Shown here piece by piece: positions 1 to 8,701 of a DNA stretch of 36,839 bases. Both the position numbers and the translations under genes were made by a program. Under the pieces are notes generated by a model. The model was not told where the DNA came from and searched no databases. It saw only the letters and a list, made by a program, of their open reading frames with translations. The DNA comes from Actinomycetota bacterium (lineage in GTDB: Bacteria; Actinomycetota; Actinomycetes; S36-B12; GCA-2699445), in contig JAGQTY010000032.1 of NCBI GenBank assembly GCA_020438795.1, forward strand, positions 1 to 36,839, given 5' to 3'. Every line of letters begins with the position of its first letter. The stretch's first letter is position 1.

Positions 1-2
1 AT

Positions 3-89
3 CCGGCAGAGAGTCCACCTGCTACGTTCCGGGCTGCCCCGGGGCGTCGCACCCCAGCGATCACCACCGATCGGAAGAAAGATGAGTAG
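3..89 (+). CDS. possible C-terminal end of an upstream gene (partial)
   Basis: Frame 3 is open from the window edge to a TAG at 87-89 and would encode a 28-residue tail ending in the charged string DRKKDE. It stops 32 bases before the start of the solenoid gene, the spacing expected of a preceding operon member. The piece is too short to identify, and it overlaps hairpins that could equally belong to an untranslated leader. Confidence 0.25.
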   Translation, partial: PAESPPATFRAAPGRRTPAITTDRKKDE

Positions 90-100
90 GGGCAACCACA

Positions 101-118
101 CCACCCAGGAAAGGGTGG
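101..118 (+). promoter_or_regulatory. hairpin holding the ribosome binding site of the first retron-operon gene
   Basis: CCACCC (101-106) pairs with GGGTGG (113-118) around the loop AGGAAA. The loop and right arm contain the AGGAAAGGG that should serve the ATG at 122. Folding would partly hide the ribosome binding site, so translation of the operon could be set by this structure. Further self-complementary stretches lie just upstream: GCCCCGGGGC near 35-44 and CGATC/GATCG near 57-72. Confidence 0.35.
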
Positions 119-121
119 GTC

Positions 122-3100
122 ATGGCGCTCTTCGGCAGACGCGACCGCAAGCTTTGGGTGTCCCTGCTGGAACGGGCCCGAACGTCCGGGGAAGCCGGAA
201 ACCCAAAGGACGCTGAAGCCGCGCTGCGATCAGCGCTGGAAATGCGCGACGCAGTTTCCGAGGCCATGTTCAGCGATCTCGTGGGCGTCGCCAACTCGTT
301 GGCAGCTGACTACTCTGAGTCGGCTGCAGGAACCGTATTCGCGTCGCTGGCCGCTGAAGCCGAGACGGACCCACAACAGGTAGCGCTGTGGCGACGGGAA
401 TTGAGGGAGACTCAGGAGGCCCTCCAACGAGGCGATCTGGTGTCCGCGCAGCAGACACTGCAGCGCAGTGTCGCCTTGGCCAAGACGATCCCTGAGGTCC
501 TCGTCTCGGCCGAGTCCGCACCCATCTGGGTCAGCCTCATCGAGGCGTGCGAGCGTTCCTTCCAGACCGGCGACCAGGAGCCGGCGCTGACCGTGATCAG
601 GCGAGCCTGCGTGCAAGGCTCTCAGCTTCCGGACCAGGCGGTGAACCAGTTATCCACTTCTTTGACCCGGCTTGCCAACGACGAGCGGCGGCCGGACCCA
701 CATCAGGAGGAGCAGGAGCCGCGCCGGTTCCGGGAACGGTTCTTTCAGTTGCAGCGAATCCTGCAGGAATCCTTCAGCGGTGACCTTCGCTCAGCCGAGA
801 CCGCTGAGCTGCAGGAGTGGCTCGGTGTGAGGCTGCACCATGCGGTCCAGTCCCGGAAGTACGCGGAGATCAGCCGTCTGCTGGTGATGGGTTCGGCCAC
901 CGAAGGCGCCCTGCGGGGGTTGGAGGAACTCGCTGCCTGGGAATCAGTGGGCGTCGATCTTGAGATCGCTGGGGATTCGGTGCAACTGTGGCGGCCAGAG
1001 CCTCGCGCCACGGTCAGGGAGCTCCAGATGACCCGGCAGAGCGCCCAGCATGCGGGCGCTTCGCTGCCTGATCTGGTAGTCGCCATCATGCGCATGGCCG
1101 GCCAGACATACGTGGTGTGCGGTGAGGATAGCTACAACCAGAGCGGCACATTGGCCCGGGGCTTGGTTGCGATCGCCGGAAACGAGGAAGCGAGCCGGCG
1201 GCGAGCGAACAGGCTGCTGGCCGACCGGCGGCTCTATCCAGCGTTGGTGGACCTGGCTGAGGCTTGGAGAAGCGATGTGTCGGTCGCCAGGATTCGTTCC
1301 TTCGTCACAGCACAACCCGGCAGCAACGTCAGAGACCCCTCGAAGAAGGAGCTCAGCCAGGCGGGAGCGGCGCTGCAAGGTGCGAAACCTGTTCCGGGAT
1401 CGCGAGCGTTCCAGGGAATCGCCAACGATCTCGAACAGCAGTTACAGCGCGGAGCGGACCTTGACCCGGCGACCCGGCAAGTGCTGCAACAGTTCCTGGC
1501 CATCACGCCCATCGGGGATGGGGTATGGGGACAGTTCAAGGCGATCATCAAGACGCTGGAAGCCCGGTGTGACGGCATGCCGGAGGAATACGGGATCGCG
1601 GTGGCCCGCCTGACGACCCTCCGACCGGCTACGGCCCGTCCCTCTCATCTGCTCGTGGAGCTCACCGGCCTTGATCCGAATGAGCCGGTAGCCGGGCAGA
1701 AGACGCTGAACTACTTGACGCGCCGGGCCCGGCGCGTCTTACGGCGACTGTCATGGCAACAGCCCGATACCTATGCCCGTGTGGTCATGGCGTTCCTGTC
1801 CGGTGTTGACGAGCACCAGAGTGCTGGGAAGCCGGTCCAACGCCGACAAGCACTGGACTACGTCCTGTATGGGCGAGCACATGCCGATCGGCCGAAGACT
1901 CGCTTCCCGAAGGCCCCGGAACTGCCGGATCGGCACAGACGACGCTGGGATCCGGCGCCACAGGTGTGGGACGCCCACCTGGATGGTCTCGAGAATCTGG
2001 TAGCGGGGGTGCGAGCCGATGTGGACATCGCTACCTGGGGTGTGCATGTGCTTCGCGATCGGGACCGCGAAGCACCTGATATCCCCCCACAGCTGGCGTT
2101 GCTCTCCGCTGACAAGCAGCTCGAGCAGCGGGGTCTGCTGTCCCTGCGGCTGGATCACACCACTGCCCGGGGGCTGAAACCGGCAGCGATCGCGACGCTT
2201 CTGGTGAGGAGCCAGCCGCTGGACCTGGCAGAGGTGCTGGCCGATCCTCGCGCTCGCAGTGGTGTCAGCGCAGCAATCGAGCTGCTGCTGAGCCACCCTG
2301 AACGGCTGCAGCACCTCGAGGTCGGTGAGGGTGTCCAGCGCCGCATGGCCCAGCTGGCGTTGGATACGCACGGGCCGGCACTTCCGGGAGCCATTCTCGC
2401 GAAAGTGCTCGAGCTCACCGTCCTCGGCCATCCGGGCCGGGACTTCAGCGCAATGGCCTCGGGACTCACGCTGAATGACCTTGCAGCCCTGAGGAACCAT
2501 GTTGCCTTCGTTGCCCCGGCAGCGGTGGTTGGCTGGCTTGATGATCTGATCATCGCGAAGGCTGAGGGCTACTCCTCGTCGCTGTACACGTATGCAGAGG
2601 AGTGGACCAGCAGCCACGTGCCCGACCTGCAGCTCCTGGGCTGGCACGTGGCTGATCTCTACGCCTGGGATGCGCCGAGCTTCATTGGCTTCCTGGCGCG
2701 ATCGAGAACCGACGGGCAGCAGATCGGGCGAAGCATCGCTGCCATCTGCGGAATCGGCCGGTCGGACCGGATTCGCCAAGCGCTGGAATGGTGGTCGGAA
2801 GTCGCGACGGATCAGGAATGGTCAGACAGTCTGGGTGCTATCGACACATCACTGGCTCAGCACGCGCTGATCACGCAACAGTGGTGGGAGCTGCTGAGCG
2901 AGGGCCAGCCAGCTGCAGCTCGCGCCCGCCTGCGCCAGATCCGGGCCATTGGCTCATCGCTGCTCAGGGCTACCGACTCCGAGGCTCTTGTACAGTTTGA
3001 TGATGCGCAGCTGGACACGCTTTGGGTCTTCCTGGCAGAGGACCCAGAACGTTTCCGCACAGACGACTCATTCGCCGTCGCCGTCACGCTCGTTCCGGAT

Positions 3101-3682
3101 GCCTCCTTGTGCAGGACGGCCGTCTCGATCCTGCAACGGCAGAACCGGATCAAGGAAGTGTGGTTGCCGCTGATCGAGAGCGGTATGCCGCCTGCGGTAG
3201 CGGCCGGGGAACACTACCTGGGTCAGGTCACTTCCCAGCCACTCCTGCGGGATGCCGTTCTGAGCCTGATTGACAGTGCCAGCCCACCGGCCCGCAAGGT
3301 AGGGCTGCGCCTGCTCGAGAACAACGATGCTGGACTCACATGGGCGGATGTCCTGAACCAGCTCACCGAGCACCCTGAGCCAGGTCTCTGGCGCGAGGTC
3401 GCCGCTCGAGCCGACGATGTGTCCGACCCTGACCGCCTGCAGTCGTTTGACCACGTCGTACTCGCAACCCGTCGTCGCGGCAGGGCAGCCAAGACCCTTG
3501 TCCAGGACCGGATCGACCGCCAGAGTCCGGACTCAGCCTCCCCGGACCTGGAGATGCTCCTGACGATGGCCAACGGAACCGTGACGCGCGATCGTGAATG
3601 GGCCCTGGCGCAGCTGCTGAGGCGAGCCGAGTCCGGCCAGCCCGTGCCCGGACTCCACCTCGAAGTCGAAGAGGAGGGCTGA
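122..3682 (+). CDS. large alpha-solenoid (ARM-like) protein of the retron operon
   Basis: This 1186-residue protein is almost wholly predicted helical, with Leu/Ala-rich amphipathic helix pairs throughout and no signal peptide or membrane segment. Residues about 535-570 carry a basic patch (YLTRRARRVLRRL) resembling one I associate with bacterial WGR/SWIM conflict-system proteins. I see no catalytic motif or nucleotide-binding loop. The ATG is preceded by AGGAAAGGG at suitable spacing. The next gene starts three bases after the stop, so the pair should be co-translated. From its position beside a WH-SWIM gene and a retron RT, I infer it is the ARM-repeat partner of a type XIII-like retron. 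It probably acts as a scaffold or effector platform. The family role rests on context and on my memory of the retron classification; the helical fold is read directly from the sequence. Confidence 0.7.
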   Translation: MALFGRRDRKLWVSLLERARTSGEAGNPKDAEAALRSALEMRDAVSEAMFSDLVGVANSLAADYSESAAGTVFASLAAEAETDPQQVALWRRELRETQEALQRGDLVSAQQTLQRSVALAKTIPEVLVSAESAPIWVSLIEACERSFQTGDQEPALTVIRRACVQGSQLPDQAVNQLSTSLTRLANDERRPDPHQEEQEPRRFRERFFQLQRILQESFSGDLRSAETAELQEWLGVRLHHAVQSRKYAEISRLLVMGSATEGALRGLEELAAWESVGVDLEIAGDSVQLWRPEPRATVRELQMTRQSAQHAGASLPDLVVAIMRMAGQTYVVCGEDSYNQSGTLARGLVAIAGNEEASRRRANRLLADRRLYPALVDLAEAWRSDVSVARIRSFVTAQPGSNVRDPSKKELSQAGAALQGAKPVPGSRAFQGIANDLEQQLQRGADLDPATRQVLQQFLAITPIGDGVWGQFKAIIKTLEARCDGMPEEYGIAVARLTTLRPATARPSHLLVELTGLDPNEPVAGQKTLNYLTRRARRVLRRLSWQQPDTYARVVMAFLSGVDEHQSAGKPVQRRQALDYVLYGRAHADRPKTRFPKAPELPDRHRRRWDPAPQVWDAHLDGLENLVAGVRADVDIATWGVHVLRDRDREAPDIPPQLALLSADKQLEQRGLLSLRLDHTTARGLKPAAIATLLVRSQPLDLAEVLADPRARSGVSAAIELLLSHPERLQHLEVGEGVQRRMAQLALDTHGPALPGAILAKVLELTVLGHPGRDFSAMASGLTLNDLAALRNHVAFVAPAAVVGWLDDLIIAKAEGYSSSLYTYAEEWTSSHVPDLQLLGWHVADLYAWDAPSFIGFLARSRTDGQQIGRSIAAICGIGRSDRIRQALEWWSEVATDQEWSDSLGAIDTSLAQHALITQQWWELLSEGQPAAARARLRQIRAIGSSLLRATDSEALVQFDDAQLDTLWVFLAEDPERFRTDDSFAVAVTLVPDASLCRTAVSILQRQNRIKEVWLPLIESGMPPAVAAGEHYLGQVTSQPLLRDAVLSLIDSASPPARKVGLRLLENNDAGLTWADVLNQLTEHPEPGLWREVAARADDVSDPDRLQSFDHVVLATRRRGRAAKTLVQDRIDRQSPDSASPDLEMLLTMANGTVTRDREWALAQLLRRAESGQPVPGLHLEVEEEG

Positions 3683-3685
3683 GGC

Positions 3686-5308
3686 ATGGTCACACGTTTC
3701 GCACGCTTCAGCCATTCCTCCGCCAGCTCCGGTGACGAAGGGGCGCACGTCGGTTTCGGAGTCGATCTGGCCCAGGAGAACGCCCACATGAGTGGGACCG
3801 TCGGACCAGGCCGGGCATTCGCAGAGGCAATGCTCACCCTGGGTCGAGTCGTCGGTCAGGATCTGGGCCGTACCCGGGACCACGGCCGGTATCAGCGCTG
3901 GGTGCAGGCCCAGTACCTCAGAGATCTGCAGCAACGCCTCAGCGCCGGGATTCCCGGTCTGACACCGGCCACTCTGCAACGGCAGCAGCAACTGCGCCGC
4001 CAGACAGACGACCTCCGCAGGGACCTGGCGGCCATCCCCAGCAGCAGTACCCTCAAGAACGCCCGCAGCCGGTTCTGGAGCTGGCTGTACGATCACGATC
4101 GAGCCGCGTGGCTCGTGCTGGATCCGGTGGTGAGTGTGGGCGCCACGGACACCATGTTCGAAGCGTTCTCGGCCGACGAATCCACCTACGTCCGGGTCCA
4201 GCTCCCCCACTCCCAAGTGGATCTGGCCGGGACGGTTACGGCAGGCACGACCAACATCGACTTCAGTCTGCGCCTCGAACGGGAGCTGGCTCGGGTGCGC
4301 TCCTACCGGCCACTGACACTGTCGGTGGGAGCCGGTTCTGTGTCGCTGTCAGCGGGCAGCACCACGGTCATCGAGCGCGAGATCGACCTGCCCGAGACCT
4401 GGCTGCGAGGATTGCTGGAAGTGCAGTCGGCCATGGTCCTTGCCACCACGACGATGACGCTGGATGCCGCCTTCGTGGCCGACATCTGGGCCGTGCTGGA
4501 AGGGCGCCGGGAACGGACCGGGCCACGATCGTTGCGTTTTGAGCTGATCCCCGACGAGCCCGTGACGGCAGTCATCGAGCCGTGGAACCTCAGGCTCACT
4601 GACACCGGGAGCCAGCACAACGCGACCGCGCCGAGGTCAGTGCGCGTGTGGGGGCGAAGAAGGCTCGCGGTCCTCGCGCCTCTGCTGCCCCGGGCTGAAA
4701 CCGTCACGGTCGATGTCGTCGGCAATGCAATGCCGTCCTACTGGACCGTCACAGTCGATCATGTGACCACAACAGTCGGCCTGTCCGGCTGGACGAGAAG
4801 AGACTGGTCCAGCCGGGCGAGATTCGCTGGCCTCCGGCCCACCCAGGGGCTAGCCGCGGACCAGATCGCACTGGCCGTGCAGTTGCTGGAACAAGAGGAC
4901 ACCCTGACCGTGGCGCAAGCCGCGAAGCTGCTCGATTGCCCCCCTGGCACGGCCGCAGGACTGCTGCACGCCGCATGCGCGCAGGGGCAGGCCATGTATC
5001 TGCCCGGCATAGCCGCCTACCGGTATCGTTCGCTGTTCGCCGGAGTAGACCTGGGAACGGTTCTCGAGCCGGGTGCTGAGGAACGCGAGGGTCTGCTCCT
5101 GGCCCGCGACAGCGCCGACCGGGTCAGCAGAGGTTTCGGCGGGCTCGTCGGAGACTTCCCGGACGACCGCTCGACCGTAGAGCTCGACGAGGACCTGCAC
5201 GTGACCGCGGCGACCTGCACCTGCTGGCACTACCGCTGGCACGAGCTGCGCCAGGGTCCCTGCCGGCACATGATCGCCACCCTCCTTGTGGGGGAGGCCA
5301 ACGCATGA
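3686..5308 (+). CDS. winged-helix / SWIM zinc-finger protein of the retron operon
   Basis: This is a 540-residue protein. Its C-terminus holds a SWIM-type zinc finger with the pattern C511-x-C513-x12-C526-x-H528, followed by a short hydrophobic helix. A helix-turn-helix or winged-helix-like segment lies at about residues 390-445 (TVAQAAKLLDCPPGTAAGLL, then YLPGIAAYRY). The N-terminal half is mixed alpha/beta and unrecognised. SWIM fingers are known to bind DNA or proteins. The gene starts three bases after the solenoid gene with GAGGAGGG ahead of it, and its TGA overlaps the RT start codon (ATGA). This translational coupling argues for a fixed ratio with the RT. The arrangement matches the WH-SWIM partner I recall for type XIII retrons. 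Confidence 0.8.
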   Translation: MVTRFARFSHSSASSGDEGAHVGFGVDLAQENAHMSGTVGPGRAFAEAMLTLGRVVGQDLGRTRDHGRYQRWVQAQYLRDLQQRLSAGIPGLTPATLQRQQQLRRQTDDLRRDLAAIPSSSTLKNARSRFWSWLYDHDRAAWLVLDPVVSVGATDTMFEAFSADESTYVRVQLPHSQVDLAGTVTAGTTNIDFSLRLERELARVRSYRPLTLSVGAGSVSLSAGSTTVIEREIDLPETWLRGLLEVQSAMVLATTTMTLDAAFVADIWAVLEGRRERTGPRSLRFELIPDEPVTAVIEPWNLRLTDTGSQHNATAPRSVRVWGRRRLAVLAPLLPRAETVTVDVVGNAMPSYWTVTVDHVTTTVGLSGWTRRDWSSRARFAGLRPTQGLAADQIALAVQLLEQEDTLTVAQAAKLLDCPPGTAAGLLHAACAQGQAMYLPGIAAYRYRSLFAGVDLGTVLEPGAEEREGLLLARDSADRVSRGFGGLVGDFPDDRSTVELDEDLHVTAATCTCWHYRWHELRQGPCRHMIATLLVGEANA

Positions 5309-7008
5309 GTGAATCAGGCCTGCCTGCCGACTGGCGAACCCGGCTGGAACGCCTGGGTCAGCGCAATTTCGAGATTCGCGAGATGCTGCGTCTGGGCTTC
5401 CTGTCAGCCGCGGACCCCCTCAGACCTGGAGAGACCAACGCGGCGCTCCTGGCGAAGATCGCCGAACTGGAACAGCTGCAGGCAGAGCTTGACGAGGTCG
5501 ACGACGTGGTCGCCTCCGCGAGCCGGATCGAGACACTACTGGAGGAGATCCGGCGGGAACGGCTGGCATCCAGCGCGTTACGCAAAGCCGAGCGCCGCCG
5601 CGCCAGGGAGGAACAGGCCCGCCAGAAGCAGCTGGCCTGGGCCACTCAGCGGTGCGAACGGCCGCCCTACCTGGGAGCCGGGGTGTCCACCCGCCTGCAG
5701 TACACCGGCGGCGACGACGATGCCCTGGCCAGCGCAGGGTTACCCGAGGTCCACACAGTCCTGGAACTCGCCGATGACATGGACACCACGACCAGTGAAG
5801 TGCAATGGCTCAGCTACCACCGTTCGGTGACGACCATCGACCACTACAACCGCTTCACCACCCCCAAACGATCCGGGGGCACCCGGACGATCAGCAGCCC
5901 GAAACCTCGGATGCGTCAGGCCCAGACCTACATCAAGACGCACATCCTGGACCAGCTCTCCCCCGCTTCCCCAGCCACCGGATTCAGGACCGGCCTTTCC
6001 ATCGTGAGCAACGCCGAACCTCACGTGGGCGCGGCCGTCGTGATCCGGATGGACATCAAGGACTTCTTCCCGACCATCACCTTTCCCCGTGTCAGGGGCT
6101 ACTACGAATCGCTGGGCTACAACCCAGGCATCGCCACCGTCCTGGCGCTCCTGTGCACCGACAGCCCCCGCACGGCGTTCCGGTTCGAAGGGGACCGCTA
6201 CTACGCTGCCAGCGGGCCACGTGCACTCCCGCAAGGCGCCTGCACCTCCCCCTCGCTGGCAAACCTGGTCGCACGCGGGCTCGATGAGCGCCTGATCGCG
6301 TGGGCGGCTGGCAGGCCCGAAAGCTGGACCTACACGCGATATGCCGATGACATGGTCTTCTCCAGCAACGATGCAAACAGTGACGTGGCCAGCCTGATCG
6401 CCACGGTGCACACCATCGTCCAGGACGAAGGGTTCAGCGTCAATGAGAGGAAGACCGCGGTCATGAGAGCGCCGCACCGCCAGATGGTCACGGGCCTCGT
6501 CGTCAACGACGTCGTGCGCATATCCCGGCGGCAGATGCGAAGGCTGCGCGCATTCCTGCACCAGTGCGAAGTCCGTGGCCTGAATGCGATGACTGAATCT
6601 CTTGGCACCGACGCAAGGTGCGCCGCTACCGGTCACCTCGCCTACGTGAACATGGTCAACCACGACCAGGCCCTGAAACTGCTGCAGCGGCACCCCTGGA
6701 TCCAGCGTGAACCTCTGTCCCCGCCAGGTGTCCGCTCCCGGTCCCGTCCGGGCAGGACGCCGAGCAGTACTCAGTCTGCCGTCACACCCGTCACAGCTGG
6801 TGTGACGCGTCTCGAGCTGGCCGACCCACCGGACGGAGGCAAGTTCTGGGAGGTCTGGGTCGACGGAGCAACCTTGTACCGCCGCTACGGGCCCCTGGGA
6901 GCCCCGGGAACGACGAGCGAGAAGGCGTTCAGCACCCCTGAGGCAGCTCAGTCGGCTGCCGAGCAGCTCATCCAGAACAAGCTGAGCGGCGGCTACCGCC
7001 CGGCCTAG
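5305..7008 (+). CDS. retron-type reverse transcriptase with C-terminal WGR domain
   Basis: This is an RNA-directed DNA polymerase of 567 residues. A coiled-coil-like N-terminal extension of about 110 residues precedes the fingers/palm. Visible motifs are RTISSPKPR (about 194), NAEPH at 236-240, MDIKDFF at 249 with the first metal-binding Asp, LPQGACTSP at about 308, YADD at 346-349, GFSVNERKT, and VTG at 395-397. NAxxH and VTG are the two hallmarks that separate retron RTs from group II intron and DGR enzymes; the QGxxxSP motif also argues against a DGR. Residues about 500-565 form a WGR domain (WEVWVDG, RYGPLG, a terminal LIQNKLSGGY), although the namesake Trp is a Tyr. WGR domains of the PARP family bind DNA ends. 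The start overlaps the SWIM stop, leaving no room for an msr-msd gene directly upstream. Confidence 0.93.
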   Translation: MSESGLPADWRTRLERLGQRNFEIREMLRLGFLSAADPLRPGETNAALLAKIAELEQLQAELDEVDDVVASASRIETLLEEIRRERLASSALRKAERRRAREEQARQKQLAWATQRCERPPYLGAGVSTRLQYTGGDDDALASAGLPEVHTVLELADDMDTTTSEVQWLSYHRSVTTIDHYNRFTTPKRSGGTRTISSPKPRMRQAQTYIKTHILDQLSPASPATGFRTGLSIVSNAEPHVGAAVVIRMDIKDFFPTITFPRVRGYYESLGYNPGIATVLALLCTDSPRTAFRFEGDRYYAASGPRALPQGACTSPSLANLVARGLDERLIAWAAGRPESWTYTRYADDMVFSSNDANSDVASLIATVHTIVQDEGFSVNERKTAVMRAPHRQMVTGLVVNDVVRISRRQMRRLRAFLHQCEVRGLNAMTESLGTDARCAATGHLAYVNMVNHDQALKLLQRHPWIQREPLSPPGVRSRSRPGRTPSSTQSAVTPVTAGVTRLELADPPDGGKFWEVWVDGATLYRRYGPLGAPGTTSEKAFSTPEAAQSAAEQLIQNKLSGGYRPA

Positions 7009-7017
7009 AGGAACCCA

Positions 7018-8112
7018 ATGACCGAAAGGAGCAACGTGGTCGAGGTCCCCGAGGATGGCGTCGAGATCCTGGGCCTTGAGGATGTCAGTTCCCTGGCTCC
7101 TGATGGCCCCGCTGTCCAGATCTCCGCCGCCGCAAACGAGCTCACCGTTGAAGCTGCCCGGACCATCGCGGCAATCTCTGGCGCTGGGCGGCAGATTCAG
7201 GTGGTGTGTGATGCGCCCCTGCCTGCGCATGTCGCAATCTGGCTCCCCGGGGAACTGGTGCGAGTGCGAGCAGACAACCATCCAGCTGAGCCCATCAGCG
7301 CCGAAGCATCGCCAGCCAGCGAACCGGCGGCCGGTACGACTTCCGCCAATGCACAGACCAGCGCCGGCCTGGGCACGACCCAGCCTCAGCAGACTCGGTA
7401 TGCATTGGCCCGCGACTCCGGCACACCGGCAGAAGTGCTTGAGTCCCTCCTGGAGCCCCCGGCAGGAGCCAGCAGTGATCCTGGGAGCGAAGAGCTCATC
7501 CGGATCGCTTTGGCAGCCAACGAGTCCTGCCCGCAGAACCTGCTCTCCATGCTGGCGTCAGACACATCGGCGAGCGTGCGGGCCGCGGTGGCGGGTAACG
7601 TTGCATCGCCTGAAGCCGCCCTGCACCAGTTGGCGGAAGACTGGAATACCTTGGTGATCTGGAAGCTGGCCGCCAACCCGCAGACGCCAACGGACGTCCT
7701 GGAACGGTTGGCAGCTGTTGGTGACGTCACCATCCGGGTCCTGGTTGCCGGCAATCCGCGCACACCCTCCCAGTGCCTGCGAACGCTGCTCACCGACACC
7801 GACATCAGAGTCCGTCTCAGCGCGGCTGACAACGCGTCAGCCCCCGATGGGCTTCTTCAGGCGCTCAGCACCGAAGCGAGAAGGGACCCGGCGCCAGAGA
7901 ACCGGCGTGCACTTGCCCGAGCAACCCATGTGGACCCAGAAGTCCTGACCGCGCTGGCTCAGGACTCAGAGCTCATGGTCCGGGCAACACTTGCAGCCAA
8001 TCCGTCCCTGCCCCGCAGCACCTTCGAGCTCATGTGGGCAGAAGCGGCCATAAGGCCTGTCCTGGCAGAGAACCCCGCTTGCCCGCCGGAATTGCGCTCC
8101 AAGACCCGCTAG
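7018..8112 (+). CDS. adaptor-domain protein with LRV/HEAT-like repeats, fourth gene of the retron operon
   Basis: This 364-residue protein starts nine bases after the RT stop with GAGGA ahead of its ATG, so it belongs to the same transcript. Residues about 10-85 are a variant of the module found in ten proteins of this window (AAISGAGR, then IWLP). It lacks the usual first helix. After a Ser/Ala/Pro-rich linker (about 95-120), residues 125-360 hold seven or eight degenerate repeats of about 24-26 residues with the pattern NPxTPxxxLxxLxxDxxxxVR. This is typical of leucine-rich-repeat-variant (LRV) alpha-solenoids. No catalytic residues are visible. I infer an adaptor or recognition subunit that ties the retron to the other module-bearing proteins. 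It is not part of the three-gene type XIII set as I remember it. Confidence 0.8.
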   Translation: MTERSNVVEVPEDGVEILGLEDVSSLAPDGPAVQISAAANELTVEAARTIAAISGAGRQIQVVCDAPLPAHVAIWLPGELVRVRADNHPAEPISAEASPASEPAAGTTSANAQTSAGLGTTQPQQTRYALARDSGTPAEVLESLLEPPAGASSDPGSEELIRIALAANESCPQNLLSMLASDTSASVRAAVAGNVASPEAALHQLAEDWNTLVIWKLAANPQTPTDVLERLAAVGDVTIRVLVAGNPRTPSQCLRTLLTDTDIRVRLSAADNASAPDGLLQALSTEARRDPAPENRRALARATHVDPEVLTALAQDSELMVRATLAANPSLPRSTFELMWAEAAIRPVLAENPACPPELRSKTR

Positions 8113-8249
8113 AGGGTCTCCAGCGAAATGGACACGCCTAGATGCCTGCAGGTCTGCCGTGGTCAGTTTCACGGAATTCTCGCAGTGGGATGATGTCCAA
8201 GTCCGTGGCAGACTCGTCGTTCGCTACGTGGCGATGCGCACCTGAGATC

Positions 8250-8549
8250 TCACGACGTAGCTCCCGGGTAGCTCCAGACCTGCTCCGGCAGCCATTGCAG
8301 CACGGTCTGCTCAGGTGCACGATCGCTCACCACGAGCAACTCACGACCCGCGCCGAGCACAGCTGCAACCTTCCAGGCGACCTGACTGCTCAGCTCTTCC
8401 GCTGAGGCAACGATCAGTACCGGACGGCCCGCTGGAGTCAGCCCGTCGATCTCGTCAATAGTCACCACATCAAACTCTGCAAGGCCGCGTCGGCGCGCTT
8501 CTGCGCCCGCACCGAACATCAGCCGGTCACGGGTGCGGTCATCGGCCAT
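8250..8549 (-). CDS. standalone adaptor module (99 aa)
   Basis: This small protein consists of the recurring N-terminal module and almost nothing else. It has a first helix (MFGAGAEARRRGL), a strand (VLIVAS), a helix (VAAVLGAGR), a strand (LLVVSD) and the terminal QWLP. The ATG at 8549 has only a weak purine stretch upstream (GAAAG). It is divergent from the Sel1 gene at 8702 and convergent with the retron operon. A module without an attached domain could compete with, bridge or silence the multi-domain versions. That is inference; the similarity is read directly from alignment of the ten copies. Confidence 0.75.
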   Translation of the reverse strand: MADDRTRDRLMFGAGAEARRRGLAEFDVVTIDEIDGLTPAGRPVLIVASAEELSSQVAWKVAAVLGAGRELLVVSDRAPEQTVLQWLPEQVWSYPGATS

Positions 8550-8701
8550 ACGTTCATGCTTTCAGACTGTGTTTGGCGTGTCCATCAGCATTCGCTCACG
8601 CTAAGCCGCTGATCGGCACCGATGCGGTCGACCAAGTGGGTCTGATGCAGATGCTTGGGGGTCGGCTGACTGTCAGCATGGGGATCAGGAAGGCGGCAGG
8701 T
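8550..8701. promoter_or_regulatory. divergent promoter region between two adaptor-module genes
   Basis: These 152 bases separate the start of the standalone module gene (-) from that of the Sel1 gene (+), so promoters for both should lie here. AGGAAGG eight bases before the ATG at 8702 is the ribosome binding site for the rightward gene. I could not pick out convincing -35/-10 pairs. Confidence 0.45.

Noticed and set aside
1751..2779. Minus-strand frame (342 aa) inside the solenoid gene
   Set aside because: It is antisense to a continuous helical coding frame, rich in Arg, Gln and Pro, with no ribosome binding site.
5305..7008. Diversity-generating retroelement
   Set aside because: The RT has QGxxxSP, NAxxH and VTG (retron type) instead of the DGR GxxxSQ motif, and I see no template/variable repeat pair.
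5740..7281. Long minus-strand frame (513 aa) across the RT gene
   Set aside because: It is a high-GC shadow. The plus strand carries a full RT with motifs and a WGR domain, and the opposite product has no recognisable domain.
8573..8701. N-terminal extension of the Sel1 gene from 8573
   Set aside because: A good ribosome binding site and the start of the module alignment both place the start at 8702; the extension would fill the divergent promoter region.
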